From contig JAIEMH010000119.1 of assembly GCA_019752245.1 (NCBI GenBank), forward strand, positions 1 through 5,856: DNA of 5,856 nucleotides, written 5' to 3'. The notes beneath the pieces are model-generated. The model worked only from the letters and a program-made list of their open reading frames with translations, was not told the origin of the DNA and made no database searches. This document shows, in pieces, positions 1 to 4,097 of the stretch (the stretch's first letter is position 1; every line of letters starts with the position of its first letter). This DNA comes from Flavobacteriaceae bacterium (GTDB taxonomy: Bacteria; Bacteroidota; Bacteroidia; Flavobacteriales; Flavobacteriaceae). The translations under genes and the position numbers were made by a program.

Positions 1-337
1 AATTGCCACAACACCTTATTTGATTGAGATTTACGACAACACAACTAGTACTTTAGTTTATTCAGGAAGTCATGTTTTTAGTAGTGCATCAACTTCTTAT
101 GTAACAATACCGTCTGTTACTTTAGTTGCAGGAGATTCTTACACCATAAAAAGAATTCAAACCAATTGGGGTACAAATATTGGAAACACTATAGGTAGAT
201 TAGTTAGAAACAATTCTGGAAATGTAGCCTTCCCACAAGTTTACGGAAACATGAAAATTACAGGTTCAAGTTTCTATCAAAATGCTGGAACGCAAACCAA
301 CTGGGCAATTCCATTCATAGATATTGTATTTCAATAA
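1..337 (+). CDS. C-terminal fragment of a beta-rich, probably secreted protein (5' end outside window)
   Basis: The open frame runs from base 2 (ATT GCC ACA ...) to a TAA at 335-337 with no stop before it, so the gene begins upstream of the window. The first start-like codon is a TTG at 20-22, but the frame is open before it and the residues there (ATTPYLIEIYD) continue the same beta-strand pattern, so it is unlikely to be the real start. About 111 residues are visible. They are rich in Ser, Thr, Asn and aromatic residues in alternating strand patterns (LVYSGSHVFSS, YVTIPSVTLVAGDSYTIKRI), which fits a terminal beta-sandwich of an extracellular or surface protein. No cysteine, membrane segment or catalytic motif is visible, and no type IX secretion sorting domain is evident. 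I do not recognise the family. It lies 121 bp upstream of the lipoprotein gene on the same strand, with a hairpin between them. Confidence 0.8.
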   Translation, partial: IATTPYLIEIYDNTTSTLVYSGSHVFSSASTSYVTIPSVTLVAGDSYTIKRIQTNWGTNIGNTIGRLVRNNSGNVAFPQVYGNMKITGSSFYQNAGTQTNWAIPFIDIVFQ

Positions 338-358
338 AAAAATTAAAAAAACTTTCAA

Positions 359-387
359 AACTGGGGTAACAAATAATTATCCCAGTT
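359..387 (+). terminator. Hairpin downstream of the first gene, possible terminator
   Basis: AACTGGGGTAA (359-369) pairs with TTATCCCAGTT (377-387) over 11 bp, including one G-U pair, around a 7-nt loop. It begins 21 bp after the stop at 337. On the + strand no U-tract follows it. Read on the - strand it would be followed by a long U-rich run, from the A-rich stretch at about 336-358. It may therefore be a weak + strand terminator or an RNA 3'-end stabiliser, and a better - strand terminator, although no - strand gene is visible to use it. Confidence 0.55.
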
Positions 388-414
388 GATATAACAATAT
401 AAAACAACAATTAG

Positions 415-435
415 AATCTGAAACAAGTTCAGATT
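415..435. repeat. Small perfect inverted repeat in the leader of the lipoprotein gene
   Basis: AATCTGAA (415-422) and TTCAGATT (428-435) are exact reverse complements separated by ACAAG. The hairpin ends 23 bp before the ATG at 459. No U-tract follows (TAAACTTAAAAAC), so it is a poor terminator. It could be an RNA leader hairpin, a protein-binding dyad or a copy of a dispersed palindrome. The core CTGAAACAAGTTCAG resembles intergenic palindromes I recall from several bacterial genomes, but I cannot confirm that here. Confidence 0.55.
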
Positions 436-458
436 TAAACTTAAAAACATTAGAAATT

Positions 459-1478
459 ATGAAATCAACGATTCACGAACACCAAAAAAACAATTTAAAA
501 ATTGTGAGTAAAAATTTAAAAAACATCGGATTAGCTTTAGTTTTAGCTTCAACACTTTTTTCTTGTACTCCAAATGATCCAACTGATCCAAACGGAAATC
601 CAAATGGAGGAAATGATAAATATGAATTAATATCCTTAAGGTCTACAAATCTACCAAGCGGTAATAGTTGCAATAAATGGGATTTGAACACATCATTAGC
701 AGCTGCACCAGGAACATTCACCAACCTTCGTCCATTAGACTTTATAACATCTCCAGCTGGACTTTTAGGACAAACAACTATGGCATACAACACATCGGCT
801 TGGGATAAAATAAATAAAAAATATGCTGTTGCAATTAATGAGTCGTTAACCATTTATGATTTTAGTGGCAGCTCGGTGCCAGCTCCAGCTACTTACGTTA
901 CAAATGTAAAATCTCTTGAATACGTAGCAGGAAGTCTTTATGCATTGAAAAATAATGAAATAAAAGTTAATGTTGGAAGTACTTTTAATTCATTAACAAC
1001 ACCTGCGATAATTTCGACATCTGGTGGAGTACATGTATCCAATATGGCAACCGATGGAAGTAGTTTGTTCATTATTGTTGAAAATAAATTATACAATTAT
1101 GCGACTTCAGGAACATTATTGAGTACTACAATTTTGTCTGGTGACAGCTATGATGGAGTAGAATATAATCCAGCAGATAACAAAATTTATGCAATTAAGA
1201 AACATATTTATCCAGCTATAAACGATGAGTTGGTAAGAATTACAACAACTGTAGGTGATACTACACTATCAACTTTTGGTTATCCAACAGATTACAGCAA
1301 ACCAACTACAGCATTAGATTATTCTACTGGAACATACATAATATTTACTTCTAACGGACATAGTTCAGATAGTCACAGGATTACAGAAGTGACAAATTTA
1401 ACAACAACATCTCCAACTATAGCAACGCTTACAGTTAGCGGTCCACAATATGTTTTTGGATTACAATTAAAAGATTAA
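459..1478 (+). CDS. Beta-propeller-like lipoprotein of unknown function
   Basis: The 339-residue product begins with a Lys/Asn-rich n-region, a hydrophobic stretch (about 23-34, IGLALVLASTLF) and a lipobox-like LFSC with the lipidation Cys at 36. It should therefore be exported and anchored in a membrane. A Pro/Asn/Asp/Gly linker follows (TPNDPTDPNGNPNGGND, about 37-53). The rest is a series of short strand units typical of WD40/YVTN-like propellers: DKINKKYAVAINESLTIYD (116-134), SLEYVAGSLYALKNNEIKV (152-170), MATDGSSLFIIVENKLYNY (196-214), GVEYNPADNKIYAIKK (233-248), ALDYSTGTYIIFTSNG (285-300), and a final strand pair ending QYVFGLQLKD. About six blades are plausible. A second Cys is at 71. 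No catalytic motif is visible. The n-region is long for a lipoprotein. A GTG at 504 would give a more usual 21-residue signal up to the Cys, but ATG 459 is the safer start for this group. The gene is probably monocistronic, with a terminator 23 bp downstream. The specific role, such as ligand binding or surface display, is unknown. Confidence 0.85.
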   Translation: MKSTIHEHQKNNLKIVSKNLKNIGLALVLASTLFSCTPNDPTDPNGNPNGGNDKYELISLRSTNLPSGNSCNKWDLNTSLAAAPGTFTNLRPLDFITSPAGLLGQTTMAYNTSAWDKINKKYAVAINESLTIYDFSGSSVPAPATYVTNVKSLEYVAGSLYALKNNEIKVNVGSTFNSLTTPAIISTSGGVHVSNMATDGSSLFIIVENKLYNYATSGTLLSTTILSGDSYDGVEYNPADNKIYAIKKHIYPAINDELVRITTTVGDTTLSTFGYPTDYSKPTTALDYSTGTYIIFTSNGHSSDSHRITEVTNLTTTSPTIATLTVSGPQYVFGLQLKD

Positions 1479-1501
1479 TGAAAAAGGTTAGTTGTTTTTG
1501 G

Positions 1502-1528
1502 AAAAGCGGTGGTTAATTCATCGCTTTT
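1502..1528 (+). terminator. Intrinsic terminator of the lipoprotein gene
   Basis: AAAAGCGGTG (1502-1511) pairs with CATCGCTTTT (1519-1528) through 10 bp, including one G-U pair, around the loop GTTAATT. The descending arm runs into a short T-rich tail (TTTCTTT). It lies 23 bp after the stop at 1478 and separates the lipoprotein gene from the next transcription unit. Confidence 0.8.
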
Positions 1529-1546
1529 TCTTTAAGAAATTAAAAT

Positions 1547-1582
1547 ACCGTTAAACAACGGATATGATTTCCGTTAAACAAC
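1547..1582 (+). promoter_or_regulatory. Tandem direct repeats, candidate LytTR-regulator operator
   Basis: The 12-mer CCGTTAAACAAC occurs exactly twice, at 1548-1559 and 1571-1582, a period of 23 bp (about two helical turns), preceded by A and T respectively. LytTR regulators such as AgrA and AlgR bind pairs of short direct repeats about two turns apart, with a general site of the form [TA][AC][CA]GTTN[AG][TG]. ACCGTTAAA (1547-1555) and TCCGTTAAA (1570-1578) each match 8 of 9 positions. The pair lies between the terminator at 1502-1528 and a weak promoter, about 115 bp upstream of the barrel gene, and a LytTR regulator is encoded at 3391-4095. The repeats are seen directly; their use as its operator is inferred. 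The first copy is also a short dyad (CCGTT-AAAC-AACGG). Confidence 0.6.
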
Positions 1583-1588
1583 TATCGA

Positions 1589-1615
1589 TTGATTTTGAGA
1601 TAATTCGCAGATTTG
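1589..1615 (+). promoter_or_regulatory. Weak Bacteroidota-type promoter candidate for the barrel gene
   Basis: The major Bacteroidota promoter form is a -33 TTTG/TTG and a -7 TAnnTTTG about 19 bp apart. Here TTG at 1589-1591 and CAGATTTG at 1608-1615 (one mismatch, C for T) are separated by 16 bp, which is short. The suboptimal elements lie immediately downstream of the direct repeats, as expected for an activator-dependent promoter. Transcription would start near 1620 and leave a leader of about 75 nt. Confidence 0.35.
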
Positions 1616-1641
1616 TAACGTATAAAAACAAATCAATAAAA

Positions 1642-1674
1642 ATGGCGAAACCCGAAAAGCCAAACCAAGAGTAA
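1642..1674 (+). CDS. Possible 10-codon leader ORF (MAKPEKPNQE)
   Basis: ATG at 1642 opens a ten-codon frame ending in TAA at 1672-1674, wholly inside the leader of the barrel gene and in a different frame from it. It has an A-rich upstream region like those before the other starts here. The product is hydrophilic, with no hydrophobic segment, so it is not a signal peptide or membrane toxin. It could be a regulatory upstream ORF or chance. No codon evidence is possible at this length. Confidence 0.25.
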   Translation: MAKPEKPNQE

Positions 1675-1696
1675 GGGAAAACTAAAAACTAAAACG

Positions 1697-2398
1697 ATGA
1701 AAAAATTATTTTTAATTACCGCAGTACTATTTGCACAAATACAAATGTATTCGCAAGAAAAAACAAAAATAACATTTGGAGGAAATGTTGCTTACCATTT
1801 TGGAACTAATGCTCAAAATGAAAGTACGAGTCCATTGATGTTTTTTAAAAATGGACAATCGGCAGGACTAGATCTTACCTTGATTCCTAAAACAGGAACA
1901 ACAAGATACAAACTTGCAGTAGACTATATTATGGGAACCAATGACGAAAGCGCAGTAACTGCTTATGCTAAAGACAACAACATAGAATATACAAGCTACA
2001 AATTTACTAAATCAAACACAAGTGGTATAAGCATAATGGCAAGCCCACAGTTTATGTTGTTTCCAAAATCGCAAAGTAAAAAACTACCCTTAATGTGGCT
2101 CGATCTTAAAGCAGGTATTATAATTAGCAACCAACAAAGTACACAGTTTTTTCTGGGACAAACAACTCCAATTTCAGAAATAAAAAGTAACTCAATGAGT
2201 TTTGTGTACAGTCCTACTTTAGTAGTAAATGTCATAAAAACACAGAAGCTTTTTGTTAATTTAAAAGCAAGTTACTCCAATTTTGGCGGATTTGGTTTTG
2301 GGGTAAGTATAACGGAGCAGGATTGTCGTGGGGCTATGTGTGAGAGGTGCCCTAACGCAGGTTGTATTCCGTTTACAAAACCAGCAGCAGGAAATTAA
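1697..2398 (+). CDS. Small outer-membrane beta-barrel protein with a Cys-rich C-terminal tail
   Basis: The 233-residue product starts with a clear Sec signal peptide (MKKLFLITAVLFAQIQMYSQ, cleavage near 19-20). The mature part is a series of amphipathic strands alternating with polar turns: KITFGGNVAYHFG (24-36), SAGLDLTLIPK (55-65), RYKLAVDYIMG (70-80), GISIMASPQFMLFP (110-123), LMWLDLKAGIIIS (132-144), SMSFVYSPTLVVNVI (166-180), LFVNLKASYSNFGGFGFGVSI (185-205). This fits the outer-membrane beta-barrel (OMP_b-brl/OmpW-like) type of about eight strands. Barrels of this type normally end at the last strand. Here a tail of about 28 residues follows, with Cys at 210, 215, 218 and 223 (C-x4-C-x2-C-x4-C) in EQDCRGAMCERCPNAGC, the only cysteines in the protein. 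ATG 1697 is chosen because it gives the signal peptide directly. The gene lies 80 bp before 2479-3216 with no strong terminator between, so the two are probably co-transcribed, perhaps under the repeats at 1547-1582. Transport or ligand specificity cannot be read from the sequence. Confidence 0.8.
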   Translation: MKKLFLITAVLFAQIQMYSQEKTKITFGGNVAYHFGTNAQNESTSPLMFFKNGQSAGLDLTLIPKTGTTRYKLAVDYIMGTNDESAVTAYAKDNNIEYTSYKFTKSNTSGISIMASPQFMLFPKSQSKKLPLMWLDLKAGIIISNQQSTQFFLGQTTPISEIKSNSMSFVYSPTLVVNVIKTQKLFVNLKASYSNFGGFGFGVSITEQDCRGAMCERCPNAGCIPFTKPAAGN

Positions 2399-2418
2399 AA
2401 TTTTAAAATTTTAAAATA
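2395..2418. repeat. Short AT tandem repeat overlapping the barrel gene stop
   Basis: Three 8-bp units, TTAAAATT (2395-2402), TTAAAATT (2403-2410) and TTAAAATA (2411-2418), run across the stop codon. The units are self-complementary A/T only, so they form at best a weak hairpin. I do not treat this as a convincing terminator, which supports read-through into 2479-3216. Confidence 0.6.
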
Positions 2419-2478
2419 AAAAATAAACAGGTTAGCCGAAAACTGAATAGAGTAGGTAAAATAAAAAAACAATAAGTT

Positions 2479-3216
2479 ATGAAAATTATATCAAACTTTG
2501 AATTATTAATAAAGAGGATTTTGCCTTTAAGTTTTCCATTACCAACTGATGCTAATTCTCCAAATAATAGCGTAGCAAGACGAGTTGTACAAGCACATTT
2601 TTTGACTGTAAGTAATCTTGAGTTAGATAGGCCAGTATATTTTAGTGTAAGTTATTTTGTTTCGAATTATAACTTGACACCTCCTTCAGACACTGATTTA
2701 CGTACATTCGTCCAAACTAGTTCAAGTAGAAACTTCGATTTGCGATATGATGGTAATGGCAACGATAACAGCGATTTGAATATTGGTGCGACTCTAACAT
2801 CATCAATAATTACTTCATTACCGTTTGACAGGAATTATTCAGTGTTAAAAACAAAGAATATACTTTTAGCTCAAGGTGAAACAGCTTTATTAAGTTTATT
2901 TCCAAATATAGTTCCCGGTAGTCAAACACCAAACCTTGTAAATGTACTTACTCAACTTTCACCAGGATTTGAATTGCGTGGTTTTATAAAAATTCAACAA
3001 GAATCAAATGCAGAAGGAGAAACAAATCCATACATAACAAAACCTGCACAGATACTTGTTACCTCAGAACATAGAGGTACATTTTTAGATAATGATTTTC
3101 CAAGTGTGCGTGAATTAACAATCGGAGCTGTAAATGTTGGTTTAGATTTCGATCAACTAGCATATACATTACCATTAGCTGAAGGTAAATCATTATACAT
3201 TTTGGATGGTGCATAA
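2479..3216 (+). CDS. Hypothetical beta-rich protein, partner gene of the beta-barrel protein
   Basis: I do not recognise this 245-residue protein. It has no Cys and no Trp. The N-terminus (MKIISNFELLIKRILPLSFPLP) contains a short hydrophobic/basic segment but not a convincing signal peptide or lipobox, so its location is uncertain and could be cytoplasmic. From about residue 31 the pattern is strand-rich: ARRVVQAHFLTVSNLELDRPVYFSVSYFVS (33-62), then a Ser/Asp/Asn-rich stretch (DGNGNDNSDLN, 91-101), ILLAQGETALLSLFP (128-142), ELRGFIKIQQE (165-175), AQILVTSEHRGTFL (190-203) and LTIGAVNVGLDFDQLAYTLPL (213-233). The alternation and the 'AQGET' turn suggest one or two beta-sandwich domains. It ends in a short hydrophobic tail, LYILDGA. 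ATG 2479 is the only reasonable start; its leader resembles that of the barrel gene. It is followed by a strong terminator, so it is probably the last gene of a two-gene unit with the barrel. Confidence 0.75.
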   Translation: MKIISNFELLIKRILPLSFPLPTDANSPNNSVARRVVQAHFLTVSNLELDRPVYFSVSYFVSNYNLTPPSDTDLRTFVQTSSSRNFDLRYDGNGNDNSDLNIGATLTSSIITSLPFDRNYSVLKTKNILLAQGETALLSLFPNIVPGSQTPNLVNVLTQLSPGFELRGFIKIQQESNAEGETNPYITKPAQILVTSEHRGTFLDNDFPSVRELTIGAVNVGLDFDQLAYTLPLAEGKSLYILDGA

Positions 3217-3267
3217 AATCTAGCTAATTCAACACACTAAAAAACATTTTGTTTAGGTTAGTTTTTT

Positions 3268-3296
3268 GAAAACCTCAAGTACATCTTGAGGTTTTC
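3268..3296 (+). terminator. Strong intrinsic terminator, possibly bidirectional
   Basis: GAAAACCTCAAG (3268-3279) and CTTGAGGTTTTC (3285-3296) are perfect reverse complements: a 12-bp stem with a 5-nt loop, TACAT. The stem ends in a T-run on the + strand and has an A-run on its 5' side, so it could act both ways. It ends the unit finishing at 3216 and isolates the two-component genes, which must have their own promoter in about 3297-3390. I see no clear consensus promoter there. Confidence 0.85.
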
Positions 3297-3390
3297 TATT
3301 CTATAACATCATCAAAATCAAACTTATAATCCAATTTTTATAAAAAAACGATGATTTATTCATTGATTATACATATTTTTAAAAACTATT

Positions 3391-4095
3391 ATGAAACTAA
3401 AAACACTACTTGTCGACGACGAAATTCTAAATCTAAAAAATTTAGAGGCTATTTTGAACAACAATTTTCCTGAAATTGACATCGTTGGAATATTTCAAAA
3501 TGTTCATGATGCTAAAAATTTCATGGAAGCAAACGCAATTGATCTGTTGTTTTTGGATGTTTCTATGCCAGTTGAAAACGGATTTGATTTGTTGAATTAT
3601 TTTCCGGAACGTGATTTTCAAGTGATTTTTGTTACCGCGCACGAAGAATATGCCATCAATGCAATTCGGGTTGGTGCTATAGATTATATTTTAAAACCTA
3701 TTTTGATTTCTGAATTAAAAGCTGCCATCGAATCGGTAAAAAGATTATTTCCTGATACTGCAAAAACCGAAATTTGCAATAAACTAACCTTGAGTTACGA
3801 AGGCGGAAAATCGATTATTGATTGGAATGATATTCTATACATAAAAGGAAACGATAATATTTCAACGATTTATTTATCGAAAAATCGAAAAATTACGATT
3901 AGCAAAACCTTAAAACATTTTGAAGATTTATTAGATGCTAATTTTATAAGAATTCACAAATCATATATTCTAAACGTGAAATTTGCTAGCCGAATTATTT
4001 CTAAAGAAGTTTATTTTATTGAATTGGAAGACGGAACTCAATTGCCAATTTCGAGAAGAAATTACAGCAAAGTAAACGAGGTTTTTAATAAATAA
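3391..4095 (+). CDS. LytTR-family response regulator
   Basis: The 234-residue product is a cytoplasmic response regulator of the LytR/AlgR type. Residues 1-120 form a CheY-like receiver: acidic pair D9/D10 (LLVDDE), phosphoacceptor D56 in LLFLDVSMP, switch Thr82 in IFVTAH and Lys102 in ILKPI. All key residues are present, so it should be phosphorylatable. A short linker follows, and from about 130 a LytTR DNA-binding domain: DILYIKGNDN (147-156), KITISKTLKHFEDLL (167-181), FIRIHKSYILN (185-195) and the closing DGTQLPISRRNY (214-225). Length and domain order match the family. LytTR proteins usually bind tandem direct repeats; a candidate pair is at 1547-1582. No such repeat is seen upstream of this gene, so autoregulation is not supported. 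The stop is 2 bp before the sensor gene, a tight cognate pair. The regulated process cannot be read from the protein. The ATG gives the canonical MKLKTLLVDDE start. Confidence 0.95.
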   Translation: MKLKTLLVDDEILNLKNLEAILNNNFPEIDIVGIFQNVHDAKNFMEANAIDLLFLDVSMPVENGFDLLNYFPERDFQVIFVTAHEEYAINAIRVGAIDYILKPILISELKAAIESVKRLFPDTAKTEICNKLTLSYEGGKSIIDWNDILYIKGNDNISTIYLSKNRKITISKTLKHFEDLLDANFIRIHKSYILNVKFASRIISKEVYFIELEDGTQLPISRRNYSKVNEVFNK

Positions 4096-4097
4096 AG

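Noticed and set aside
20..22. TTG as the start codon of the first gene
   Set aside because: The frame is open to the window edge and the preceding residues continue the same strand pattern, so the gene is cut by the window.
473..853. Reverse-strand open frame of 126 codons inside the lipoprotein gene
   Set aside because: It lies fully within a well-supported gene with a signal sequence and repeat structure; its own translation has no domain pattern.
1557..1575. Hairpin AACGGA/TCCGTT as a riboswitch or attenuator
   Set aside because: It arises from the overlap of the two direct repeats and probably lies upstream of the transcription start, so it is better explained as part of an operator.
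1996..2235. Reverse-strand open frame of 79 codons inside the barrel gene
   Set aside because: It is a shadow of the antisense of amphipathic strands; it has no leader, no neighbour and no recognisable protein.
3255..3274. Alternative pairing AGGTT with AACCT, suggesting an antiterminator switch
   Set aside because: Only 5 bp can form against a perfect 12-bp terminator stem that uses the same bases, so a switch is not credible.
3442..3642. Reverse-strand open frame of 66 codons inside the receiver domain
   Set aside because: The + strand receiver with all catalytic residues explains this DNA.
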